Source: Lycium barbarum
Lineage: Eukaryota > Streptophyta > Magnoliopsida > Solanales > Solanaceae
Assembly (NCBI RefSeq): GCF_019175385.1
Contig: NC_083338.1
Coordinates: 94,075,777 to 94,139,776, forward strand
DNA: 64,000 nt
Reading direction: 5' to 3'
A program made the position numbers and the translations under genes. Of this stretch, positions 1-10,264 are shown piece by piece (position 1 is the stretch's first letter; the number at the start of each line of letters is the position of its first letter). Below the pieces are notes generated by a model. The model was not told the DNA's origin. It worked only from the letters and a program-made list of their open reading frames with translations, and searched no databases.

Positions 1-116
1 TTGGTTTTCAAAAAGCGACGCTATGAAAACCGACGGACCGTAATGGGTCGGTTACCCATCTGTTTCATTGAAAAAACTGACGTGGGCCGTCGGTTTTTGA
101 TAGTTTTTTAGTAGTG
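1..116. mobile_element. Terminus of a CACTA (EnSpm) DNA transposon
   Basis: The stretch ends at 116 in TAGTAGTG, so the reverse strand begins CACTACTAAAAAAC, the usual style of a CACTA terminal inverted repeat. Behind it lie inverted subterminal repeats built on ACCGACGG and its complement CCGTCGGT (about 28-55 and 85-97), as expected for transposase-binding repeats of this superfamily. The rest of the element lies outside the window to the left, so neither the second terminus nor the 3-bp target duplication can be checked. Confidence 0.6.
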
Positions 117-294
117 TGTAATCATATTAAACCTTGAGTTTATTAATCATATTATGATGTTCCGCTGTTATTTCTAATTATCTATTGGAGAAAATGATTC
201 TTCTTTATTTAATCGATATGTTATTCAATAAGAGGGTTCACTTACCGAGGTGGGAAAGGTGGGTGCCCGCGCGGTCCTAAAATGGGTCGTGACA
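117..294 (+). mobile_element. Probable 3' end of a plus-strand LTR (fragment)
   Basis: The segment closes with a GGGTGCCC block followed by GGGTCGTGACA at 284-294. That is the ending shared by the Tekay-type LTRs elsewhere in this window (for example 9050-9087 and 5582-5620). The upstream part is AT-rich and I cannot align it to any other LTR here. No primer-binding site follows it, so it is a fragment. The left limit is simply the CACTA end. Confidence 0.35.
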
Positions 295-585
295 AAGTCT
301 CTAATCCTCAAGTCCATCAATTCCCAAATATGTATTAATCAGGCACACAACAACAACTCAAGTCAATAATCAACCAAGGAAATCAATGCGGAAACGCACC
401 ATTCAATGCAACAAGTACAAAAACCAATTCAGAGATGTGGATGGATGTAATATGAATGCACGTGCTATGAAATGTAATGCAATGATACACACATGCTCCG
501 AGCGGAATACCCCCACGCCTCGACAGTCATGACCCATAGGGGACCCGCAAAGTCCATGTACCTGGTGCGGCACACAGCCCAATCC

Positions 586-586
586 A

Positions 587-617
<31 letters not shown>

Positions 618-632
618 AGTGTGTGTGTGTGT
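586..632. repeat. (AT)n/(GT)n microsatellite
   Basis: Alternating TA then GT dinucleotides. They produce a histidine/threonine-rich reading frame on the minus strand that is not a gene. Confidence 0.9.
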
Positions 633-765
633 TGCGGAACGTCCAACCCGGTCCAAAATAGGTTTAACATATGTTACGGCACACAACCCGATCCAATGGA
701 TGTTGCGGCACACAACCCAATCCAATATAAGTATAATAAGTGTTGCGGTGCGCAACCCGATCCAA
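633..765. repeat. Tandem hairpin repeats in LTR L
   Basis: About four copies of a unit near 40 bp, each with a GTTGCGG...CACAACCC core followed by GATCCAA. One copy (741-755) is a perfect hairpin GTTGCG-gtg-CGCAAC; the others have one or more arm mismatches. They lie where the C LTR has its own direct repeats with CCGCACACAACCC (25,790-25,910 and 59,450-59,570). Confidence 0.7.
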
Positions 766-2202
766 ATGTATGAGTATGAATGCATGAATGATATCAATGC
801 CAATGAGAAACTGTCAGAATCAATGGTGCCACACATGGACACATATTATGAGGATCTATCAATATCAATTATGCCACACTTGGACAAGTATCACAATATC
901 ATGAATAAATCACTTTGTTCCTCTTTCAATAAACGAGAGATAAGAGCACGACTATGATAAGGCAACTAAGCATCAAGTCTAGTATGTCGTCAGTAGATCA
1001 CAATAAGGCAACAAGCCACAGTGAAACAATAATACCAAGCTCAGCTCATATCAGAGTATCATGAAATATGAGAATGAGTACCATGCATAATATCAATGAA
1101 TAATGATAACATATCAAATCAATCGTGGCACACATGGATACATCTCTCGATATTAGTACAAAGTCAAGTTCTTTCCTCTATCCACGACAATATCCAATAA
1201 ATGAGGGATAGTAGTTTCACAATCATGATAAAACGACTAAGTATCAAGTCTAATATCACACACGTGGAAACAAGCCAATACATCACAACAAGAAACAAGC
1301 CCACAGTCAAACAACAGTACCAACCTAGGTAATCCATCCCAACTTTATACCCGAAGGCGTAACATGCTTTCTCCGAGAATCACTAACTATACATATGCTT
1401 TGCTAATTGAAGTCTAACCATAAGGTAAGTCGTAACCTACCTGGTAGCCGAGCAGGAGCCACGAACAATCACACATTTGCCTTGCCCTTTTGTAGCGCCT
1501 TCAAATACTCAAAGTCTATTGATAATCGAGTTCTAGATTAGAAATAAAAAAGAACAACACCCATATTGCTATACTTATCTTTTGAATCAAATTCAACTAT
1601 GGAGGAAGGGGGAAACGGGCCCACAAGGATAAACCGGGTATTTTGAAAGTGAAAAAATGCAATTCAACATTCTTGAAGCTCAATCCTACCTAATCAATTG
1701 CTAAAAATAACTCAAGAAACTGTCAATTTTATTATTCAAGTGAAAACCCCCAATTTGGGTATCCACCCTAACTTTCCAACATTCAATTTCATCAACATAA
1801 ATGGAAGCTTTAAGCCTATTAGCTATGAAATCATTAAATTCTATGATTAGATTAGTCAAAACCACCAACAATTTCCATTGGGAAAGACTAGAGCTCAATT
1901 TATGAATTAATCAACAAAACCCATTTTTCCTCTTAGATTCTAATGGATTTCTAGCATGGATTCAAGCTTAGGGAAGATAAGGAAATGAATTCTAGGTTAG
2001 GCGACTTACCATACGAGAGAATCAGCTAATAACTCTTCAATTCGCCACAAAAATGCTTTGGAAGTAATAAATGAAGTGATAGAGTGAAGGGTTTTCACCT
2101 AGCATTTATTAGATTCTGGAACACATCACCTCGCTACAGCAGTCACGAGTCTGCTACAGCGGGCTCGCGCCAGCGAGACTAATCCCCGCTGTCATGCATC
2201 CG

Positions 2203-2228
2203 CCACAGCGGATTATTGTCCGCTGTGG
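2203..2228. promoter_or_regulatory. 10-bp inverted repeat in LTR L promoter region
   Basis: Perfect arms CCACAGCGGA (2203-2212) and TCCGCTGTGG (2219-2228) with a 6-bp spacer, inside a cluster of CTACAGCGG/CGCTATGGCGG variants (2130-2310). On the minus strand this cluster lies just upstream of the presumed LTR promoter, as in other families here. Confidence 0.6.
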
Positions 2229-3090
2229 TGCCTCTCTCACTTTCCTCTATTGTACTATATCAAAAAATACCTCGCTATGGCGGATCTGGTGCCTCTACAG
2301 CGGACACCAGATACCAGAATTTTCTGGTTTCACAAACACGATCCCGAAATTCGACAATCACCCGAGACCTTACAGACTCAAACCAGACATGCATTCACAC
2401 ATAAAAACACGCTACAGACTCATCGCGGTCTCGGAATTCCCAACGGAGGGCTGTTCGATTGGATCAACACCCAATGGCCAAATTCTAACTTTCCAATCAA
2501 TAACCCGAAACGCTCCCAAGTGCCTTGGTGTTACACCTCGCATTCTCAGAGGATGATCATGCCACACACTTCACCATATTAATGAAGTATCAGAGACGTT
2601 CCATGAATTTTTGGAAGGTACAAGCCGTGGGAAGTTCGTAACAATAAAGTAAAGGATGAATTACGATCTCGTAAGTCGTAACCGGGAAAGACAGCATTAA
2701 AACCAAAGGAACTGTCCATTATCAAGTATGATTAATGATAAATATCATGTATGGAGAGTTTTAGAAGATTCCGGGACCAAGCAAAGCGAAGAAAATAAGT
2801 TTGTCGAAAATTTAAAAAAAAGTTGGCAGAATTCTAGACAGAATTTTGGGTCAACTTTGGAGGGGTATATCTCTGAGTATACGAGGAGTTTTAAGGTGTT
2901 TCAAAAGCCTAAAATAAATTTCATCAAGTCTAGTTTCCAATGCAACAAACCATTCGTTAATCCGACATCGGAGCAGGGAGTTATGAGCATTTTAAAACGG
3001 ACAGTCAGAGGAACCCGAACCTGGTCGGGAATTCGGAAAATCCACTTAAAAGCCCACTTATGTTTTGACCCGGCCCAATCCGAATTTGGC

Positions 3091-3102
3091 ACCTATAAAA
3101 GG
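3091..3102 (+). promoter_or_regulatory. TATA box of LTR F1
   Basis: CTATAAAAGG followed about 10 nt later by a pyrimidine-rich TCCTCTACACTTC stretch suitable for initiation. The same block is present in F's other LTR at about 15,008-15,020 (CTATAAAATGG). Confidence 0.6.
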
Positions 3103-3280
3103 TCCTCTACACTTCATTTTAGTCATTTTTCGTTAACTCTATAATCCTATAGAACTCCCCTAACCTCCCCAGAATTTTCCACACTTCTCTCTCTACTACA
3201 AGAATATTCTTGAAGGCCCTCCACCATTCCAAAACATTCTATACCATCACAAAAGAGGATTTAACTCCAAAGTCTCAAGC

Positions 3281-3285
3281 TAAGT
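3281..3285. repeat. Target site duplication of solo LTR J (left copy TAAGT)
   Basis: TAAGT here and again at 5621-5625. The uninterrupted site is seen in F's right LTR around 15,196-15,203. Confidence 0.9.
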
Positions 3286-3497
3286 TGTTACGCCTCAGAA
3301 CTTTGATTGCTGAGCAGTGAATGGACTAATGTAAGTTAAGGCATGCATGAAGTCTCCATAAGTCAGAAGGGGTAATTAATAATCCTAATTAGGATTCCAA
3401 AGAAGTTAGGAGTAAGGAAGAACAGTTCGCCGAATGAACTCCGATGCAGTTCAGTGGAAAGGGAGTTCGACGACCGTCCCTTGTACCATCGAACCAG

Positions 3498-3692
3498 TCG
3501 ACGCTCCATCGATCGTGCCGTAAAGTGAAATGGGATAGAGACCACTCGACGGAAGTATCGACGTTCCGTCGATCTTAGCGACGGACCGTCCTTCATGTCG
3601 TCGAGTAAGAGGAACGGCAGGATGCTGACTTGAAATTTGGTGATTTCGACGGGTAGATCGATGCCCCGTCGATCCAATCGATGCTCTGTCGA
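3498..3692. promoter_or_regulatory. Four promoter-proximal 15-bp dyads in LTR J
   Basis: Copies at 3498-3512, 3558-3572 (perfect TCGACG-ttc-CGTCGA), 3658-3672 and 3678-3692, each followed by a related TCN2-8CG tail. They end about 40 bp before the TATA box, the position of an upstream activating region. Binding function is inferred. Confidence 0.7.
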
Positions 3693-4337
3693 TCGCACCG
3701 TACATCACAGTCGGGACTGATTCCACAAATTAATATAAGACCCTCCTCCATTTTTATTTTATTTCATATTTCACCCTCTTCTCTCCAAGAACTCTCTAGA
3801 ACCTTCTCCACCATTCTCCCACAAGAAATCAAGGGAAAACCATGGTTAACTACACTAAATCCATGAAATCAAGTTTGTGAAACCCATTAAAAAAAAGAAA
3901 AAGTGCATTCAACTCAAGAAAACCCAAGGGAAGTGAAGTAGGTTTTGGTGTTAAAGGAGAGACTCCACTCAAGACTTGTTCAACCACTATCTAAGGTAAG
4001 TTTCATGACTTTCTCGTGATGATTTAAGTGTTGATGAGTTAAAATGCATGGATTGAAGAAGAGTGTAGGAAATGGGTCATGGAAGGTGAATAGTGACATT
4101 GTTAGGTGAAGGTTGAAATGAATCAGAAATGTTGGTATGTTGAGATTATAAATACATTGTAAATGACATTTAGAACTTAGAATAAGTGTTGTACGAGAAG
4201 GAACACGATAATGGACTTTGGTCATAGCTATGAAAATTGGGGTGAAATTGTGAAGTGTGGACAAAATAACTAAATGATGCTTATTGTTTTGATATTATGG
4301 TTGTTATTACGGATGTTGGAAGCTGATATGGAATATT

Positions 4338-4360
4338 GGGGGGGGGGGGGGGGGGGGGGG
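4338..4360. repeat. Homopolymer G run (23 G)
   Basis: Uninterrupted G tract in LTR J. Its length is likely uncertain through polymerase slippage or assembly. Confidence 0.85.
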
Positions 4361-6477
4361 AGGTAGTCTAAATAAGGGAAATGCTGCCCTATTTTCTCTA
4401 AAAATTTTAACGCGTTCTCAATGTCGAGTGACTAACATGAATGCAAACTCTCCCTTGAAGGAAGAGACGTGGCGCGAAAGGAAAACAAGTGAACTATAGC
4501 TTAGCTAAACGACGAAGGTATGTGAGGCTAGTCCCTTCCTTCTATGGCATGAATCTTATAGCATGATCTCCCTTCTCCTTCATGAATTCTTAAATATCGG
4601 AAGCTTATGACCCTAATTTGCTACACAAGGTAATGAGTTAGAGAATGTAAATGCTAAATGTTCATGACGTCATTCATTGTTTACACTCACCTTATGCCCT
4701 ATTCCCTTGAAGGTGAGGCAGAATGTCAATGAGTGCTCCATAATGGTACCGGGGGATCACGACCTTACGTCACCCCGGTGAAGCATAGTTTTCCTTGAGT
4801 ACTCATGCATATATTATGATAATGAGCATATGATGATGATGATACACCGTACCTACATGGTCGGGCAGATACATATACCACTATAGTGGGCAGCTTACAC
4901 CCCGGATGCGGGAGGCCTGGACGCGGGCTATGATTATTACACCGACCCGATATGGGTGGGCAGTTTATGCATTATTACACCAATCAGATATGGACGAGCA
5001 GTTTATATATAAATGTATATATGTATTTTTGTTATGCATACATGAGATGACGATGAGTATGAAAGTAAGCAAACATACATTATATCTTTGATATTCATGG
5101 TCGGTTACAACTCTCTTTATGTTATTGATGCTTCCCTATTTCCTTGTTGTATTGCTGTTGTTGTTCACGCCTCTCATACTCAGTACAACATTCGTACTGA
5201 CGTCTATTTTCTTTGGACGCTGTGTTCACGCCCACAGGTAGACAAGGAGGCGAGCTTGACCCGGACTCCTAGTAGCAGTCGGTGACTAAGAGCACTCCAT
5301 TGTTCGGAGGTGCCTATGATTATGTTTGATGTATATGTACATGTATGTTTTGGGCACGACGGGGTCCTGTCCCGTCCATATGTCTAGTACTCTAGTAGAG
5401 GCTCGTAGATACATATGTGTGGGTAGTATGGTCTCACAAGGTATGATTTTACGTATATGTATATTATAACTTCAATGACCAAAAGGGTTATGCATGAGAA
5501 ACCACTATTGTTTTCAAAAGAAAGTTGTTTTATTATAAATTGAGCAGGGTAGATAGTAACACGAGGGATGCTTGGTGGTTCGCCCGGACATCCGTCACGG
5601 CCCCTAGTCGGGTCGTGACATAAGTCATGGAGAAGGAGTGTTCTTGTCTCCACTTAATGTTGTGATAAATTTGGTCTTGGACGAAGTTGAGTGGGGTGAA
5701 TTTCTTCTAGTGCAAGGTATGTTCTCCATCCTATTTTGCATGATTAAGTTGATTTGAAGATTTAGCAAGTCCTATAAAAGAAGAGAATCATAGTATAGAA
5801 GTTGCAAATTATTAAAGTGAAGATGATGACTATGGAATGAATTTGAAAGGAGATTTTGGATTAATTTGAGATTAAATTGAATATAATTCTTTGATTATGG
5901 TATTGTGGATATTGTTATGGTTAGTTGAGAAATTTGGAAACATCGTGTGGGATGTTTTATGGAACCTATTGGTGTTGATAATATTGTTATGATGTTGGTA
6001 TTGTTGTTGTTGTTGGTTGTTGGATTGTGATTTCGGGCTAGGCAGATAAACAGGGGAGATGCTGCCCGAATTTCGGCAGATTCTAAACGGAATTAAATTG
6101 AAGGCTTAAGATGAGCGTATTACATTGAGCCTAACAATAGTATGAATGGTTTATATGTAGATTTACGAGCTTGGAAGGATAAACGTTGAACGACTAAGGC
6201 GACCGAAATGTATGTTAAGGCTCATCCCTTTCTTCCAAAGGCATGATTCCTATGTTACGATTTCATGAACGTTCCATAACTTCTTTGTCTTCAAAAGTTA
6301 GAAGTTTATGATTCCAAAGGCATGACTCCTTTCTGATAATCCATAAACGTTTTCCAAAATGCCCGTATTTCCCAAACCAGAGATTTATGATTCTATAAGC
6401 TCTTATGATAGCAACGATGAACATGTTTTCACATGATAATGATGATGCCAAAGATGAGAATATGTCTATGATTATTA

Positions 6478-6482
6478 TGATG
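6478..6482. repeat. Target site duplication of solo LTR K (left copy TGATG)
   Basis: TGATG at 6478-6482 and 9088-9092. The empty site is in F's right LTR near 16,056. Confidence 0.9.
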
Positions 6483-9087
6483 TGTTACACCTCGGAAAAA
6501 TCGTCCGTTGATAGACAGCGAATAGACTGACGAAGTGCACGGAGTATACGGCATTTCGATAAGTTAGGAATGACATTTAACGACCCTAGTTGAGATTTCA
6601 GAGATGTTAGAGATAAGAGAAGAGGGTTTCCAAAGAGAAGGCAAGGTATACGATATGTATCGGAAAAGAAATACGAGCAACGAGTTAATGTCGACTTAAT
6701 GATGTTTTGGGAAAAAGTGGTAACGTGCCTTAGATTGTTAATGAAGTGTTAAACAAGTGTTAAGAATGTTCCATGAGGATTGGAGATCAAACGAAGTGAC
6801 GAGAACAAGTTCAGTGGACTGGTGGGTTATACGGCTCATTATACGGACCGTATAATGGACCGTAGAACCATCACAGGAAGGGGTGCTCACTGGTGGAATT
6901 TTACGGTCAGTTATACTGACCGTATAAATTTATACGGCCCGTATAATGGCCGTATAATGGTCACAGTGAAGGGTGAAGGAAAAGATCATTTTACGGTCAA
7001 TTATACGGACCGTATAACGATTATACGGACCGTATAATGGACCGTATAATGAACCCGACAGATTTGCTTTGGGTTATTAAATAAGGGACCAAGTTCATGA
7101 AATCATTTCCACATTTCATCCCTTCTCTCTAAAACATCTCTCTACATTTATTTCACAAGTTTTCAAGGATTGTAAGTCATCAACAACATAAATCAAGTGA
7201 ATCAAGAGTAAGGGACCCATTAAAGGTCATTCAAGTCCAGAAATCTCATTGAAGGAAAACTAGGGTTTTTGCTCAAGTGGAGTATTTCGACCAAGGCTTG
7301 TTCCTACAACATCTAAGGTAAGATTTATAGTATTTCTATGTTGTTTAAGGTATTTGAGAGTTAAAATGCTTGGACATTAGAAGAGTACAACTAAATGGGT
7401 CATGAATGATGAATAGTGACGTTTTGAGAAATAGTTTGAATTGAATCATGGTTGTTGTTGTGTTGTGACATGAATGGGTTATAAATGATGTTAAGACCAT
7501 GAAATAGACATTGTAAATGAATGGGCAAATTCAGGTGTTGAGACCATGAATATGGATAATTGGAAGTGAATTGAGAATATGGATAATGTAGATGACTAAA
7601 GGCTATTGTTATGATATTGTTAATGTATTGTTGACGTTTGGGAGTTGAATTACGATATGGAGGAATGTCGTATAAATAAAGGAAAGGCTGTCCGATTTTC
7701 TCTAGCTTTAGCCATGTGTACTAATTATCGATTCTCACGATAGTGTGACTTTAATGAAGGTAGAAACGTGAGCTTCGGAGGAGAACATGCAAGTATAGAA
7801 TAGTGGAGCGGAAAAGGTATGTAAGGCTAACCCTTCTTTCATAGGGCATGGTTCTTTGGCCAATCATTTCTCCTTCTATGACCTCATGATGTGCTCCAAT
7901 GATTCTATTCTCAAAAGCTACTGAGCTTATGATCCGTGATACATACTACGATTGTACTACGTTCCTCATATGACGAGAAAGGCCATAAGATAGATGTAAT
8001 GACAACGACGATTATAGTGACATTGATAGTAATGATAATGATAATAATAATGATACTAAAGGTGCCTATGGGCTATTGTACGTATGTGTTCCTATGAAGG
8101 GCTATAATGAAACCCCGAGCTTATAATGCCGGGTAGAATATATGTACATGGATGAATATAGAGTATGTATATGATTACGTAACGCGCGCACACGTCTGCA
8201 GATGGTACGGATAACCCTAAAGCCTTGGTAGGGCCAGGTAGATATAACCTTGAGCCTTGGTTGGCCAAGTATATACGAAACACAGATCCTTCATGGTCGG
8301 GTACGCTATATAAAGGCTATGTGTATATCTATATATATGATATCAAAATGAGTACGATTATGATAAGTATATGAAGGGTTTATGAGATGTAAACGATATG
8401 AATAAGAGTACACAGATAGATGCGAAGGGTAAATGAATACGGATATGGATGTACGTATGCGGATACGCAATAGAAATGGAATGTTCCTACGGAAAGCAAG
8501 TAGGTGCCATGACGTTGATATTATTGTCTCCCATCCTATGCTATTCCTTATGTTGTCTATTATGCTTTCGTATTGATGTTGATCATGCTTTACATACTCA
8601 GTACATTCTTCGTACTGACGTCCTTTTGTTTGTGGACGCTGCGTCATGCCTGCAGGTGCACAAGGAGACAGACTTGATCCATAGCTTCTTTCGTAGAGAT
8701 TACATAGCAGAGCTCCATTTCATTCGGAGCCATAGCTTTTGGCTAATTATTCTTTTGTGTATATAATTATGGGCATAGCGGGGTCCTGTCCCGCTTATGT
8801 GATATGTTATACTCTCCTTAGAGGCTCGTAGTCATATGTGTATGGGTAGATATGTCCGGCCTTGTCGGCCTATATTTTGTATATCATTTTGATAGCCTTG
8901 TCGGCTCATGTACATCGATGTGGCATAGATGCCTATGATGATATAGAGATGTTGTTGTCTAATGAGACTATTATGATGTGATGGATAGAAATGTATGTTT
9001 AATTATGTGGCTCACCTAGATGTAAGTATAAGTGTAAGCTACAGGGGTGCCCGGGTGCTCGTCGCGGCCCCTAGTCGGGTCGTGACA
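6483..9087 (+). mobile_element. Solo LTR K (Tekay-type), 2605 bp
   Basis: Starts TGTTACACCTCGG, ends GGGTCGTGACA, flanked by TGATG on both sides, with the uninterrupted target visible in F's right LTR. Landmarks in order: five 17-bp palindromes of the TTATACGGACCGTATAA type (6839-7037), a TATA-like TTATTAAATAAGG (7074-7086), pyrimidine-rich start region, donor AAG|GTAAG (intron side from 7318), CAGTAC/GTACTG hairpin (8599-8617) containing TACTGAC, second stem CGTCC/GGACG (8619-8638), acceptor GCAG|GT (8652-8657), hairpin AGCGGG/CCCGCT (8777-8795), and two AGCCTTGTCGGCT-like repeats (about 8855-8905). Confidence 0.95.
6839..7037. promoter_or_regulatory. Five promoter-proximal 17-bp palindromes in LTR K
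   Basis: TTATACGGACCGTATAA occurs perfectly at 6839-6855, 7001-7017 and 7021-7037, with a variant centre at 6930-6946 and one mismatch at 6911-6927. Partial half sites (TTACGGTCA, GGACCGTA) lie between. The array ends about 40 bp before the TATA-like element. Confidence 0.75.
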
Positions 9088-10252
9088 TGATGAGAATGGT
9101 TTCACGTTTGAAAGTCTCAAGTTGTGAATTCAATATGAATATGAAAATATTGAGATATTTCTTGATCCTCAATTTTATTCTTTGATAATGACTCATTTTT
9201 CAAAAAGATTTCAAAGTGTATAAATTGACGTTTTGTGAAATTTATGATCCTATTCTATGCTTTCCCTTAATGTTAGCCTTCATTGATAGTCTCACTTCAT
9301 AATGCTAGTTCCTTCAATGTGAGACATGATAATCATGATTATTCTATAACATAATCGGAGGTTACCGACCTTACGTCACTCCGATAGAGTTATAGCTTTC
9401 TTTGGGCTCTCATGCATGATACTTATATTATATTATATATGTATATGATATATGTATATGTATATAGGGGATATGGGGAAAGAGGACGAGGCGCTATACA
9501 CGCATAGCCACCTGATCAGTTGGTATAATATGATATCGTCCCGGACCCGGGATATATGGTTAAATGGATCGGGTCGTTCATTCCTTAGCTATATTATATA
9601 CTTGCAGCACTATTATGATACACATGTATGAGAAAGATTTTATGAAAAGCTAAGCAGGCATGGTATCTGCCTTAAGAGGAAATCATATGTACAAGTTATT
9701 TCTTTACCTCATGTTATGCTCTATATTTCTCATTATGTTATTTTTCATGTTTGGTATCTCTTACTATATTATTATTTGTGCCTTACATAATCAGTACACT
9801 GTTCGTAGGGACGTCCTATCTTGTGGACGTTGCGGTCATACCTGCAGGTAGGCAGGTAGATGGTTCTGATCCATAGGAGCTTCAACAGCGGAATCTCAGG
9901 AGTGCTCTACTTACTTCGGAGTTACAGCTTATTGGTATTGGTCTCCACGTCCACTTGTATCCTATGTAGAGGCTCGTATACATGTATGTACAGTTAGACG
10001 TTTCATAACCCTACCAGTCTATATCGTCGTGTAACATTTTAGTAGCCTTGACGGCGAGTAATGATGGGCATAATTGTCGAAGATTATACAGAGTTGTGTG
10101 GTTATATTGCGATATATGTCTTTATAGATTATGATATCCATGAGCTATCTTTATGGTCCACCCAGAAATGATTATAAGAGGTATGTTTAGACGTGCTCGG
10201 CATGTTAGCTCCGGGTGCCCGTCATGGCCCTCTAGTTGGGTCGTGACAAAAG

Positions 10253-10264
10253 TGGTATCAGAGC
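10253..10264 (+). other. Primer-binding site of element F (tRNA-iMet)
   Basis: TGGTATCAGAGC, complementary to the 3' end of plant initiator tRNA-Met, 4 nt after the LTR end. Confidence 0.9.

Larger units (their letters stand above)
295..2528 (-). mobile_element. Partial LTR L (C-type family), minus strand, interrupted by element F
   Basis: Blocks such as 1335-1440 and 2490-2528 match, with divergence, the LTR of element C at 26,270-26,370, 27,358-27,400 and 62,440-62,560, in the same order and orientation. The match stops abruptly at 2528, where element F begins. The C-type counterpart continues across this point, so F was inserted into L; the visible target base set is CTTGG (2524-2528). 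On the minus strand the LTR carries palindromic repeats at 2130-2300 and a splice-donor-like GTAAG ending at 2004. The right-hand part of L is not found after F, whose right LTR is truncated. Confidence 0.6.
3286..5620 (+). mobile_element. Solo LTR J (Tekay-type), 2335 bp
   Basis: Starts TGTTACGCCTCAG and ends GGGTCGTGACA, flanked by the perfect 5-bp duplication TAAGT. F's other LTR gives the empty site. No internal region is present, so this is a solo LTR left by LTR-LTR recombination. Landmarks in order: four 15-bp dyads of the TCGACGnnnCGTCGA type (3498-3692), TATA (TAATATAAG, 3731-3739), CT-rich start region, donor AG|GTAAG (intron side from 3996), G23 run (4338-4360), TACTGAC (5195-5201), stem CGTC/GACG, acceptor ACAG|GT (5234-5239), then the GACGGG/CCCGTC hairpin (5358-5376). 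Confidence 0.95.
2529..10248 (+). mobile_element. 5' LTR of element F (split by solo LTRs J and K)
   Basis: Begins TGTTACACCTCG at 2529 and ends GTCGTGACA at 10,248, directly before a tRNA-iMet primer site. Its pieces 2529-3285, 5626-6482 and 9093-10,248 (about 2770 bp when both nested LTRs and one copy of each target duplication are removed) match the right LTR at 14,445-16,492 colinearly. A TATA box (CTATAAAAGG, about 3092-3101) and a donor-like AG|GTATG (intron side from 5717) are visible. The acceptor-like GCAG|GT is at 9844-9849, preceded by a perfect ACGTCC...GGACGT hairpin (9811-9830). Confidence 0.85.

Noticed and set aside
117..240. A unique host segment between CACTA end and the LTR fragment
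   Set aside because: Too short and AT-rich to distinguish from LTR sequence; left as part of the fragment.
3363..3726. Arg/Ser-rich frames on the minus strand of LTR J
   Set aside because: They arise from the repeated TCGACG/CGTCGA dyads; two overlapping frames of similar length show a composition effect.
4338..4360. G-quadruplex regulatory element in LTR J
   Set aside because: A pure homopolymer found in one copy only; slippage or assembly is the simpler explanation.
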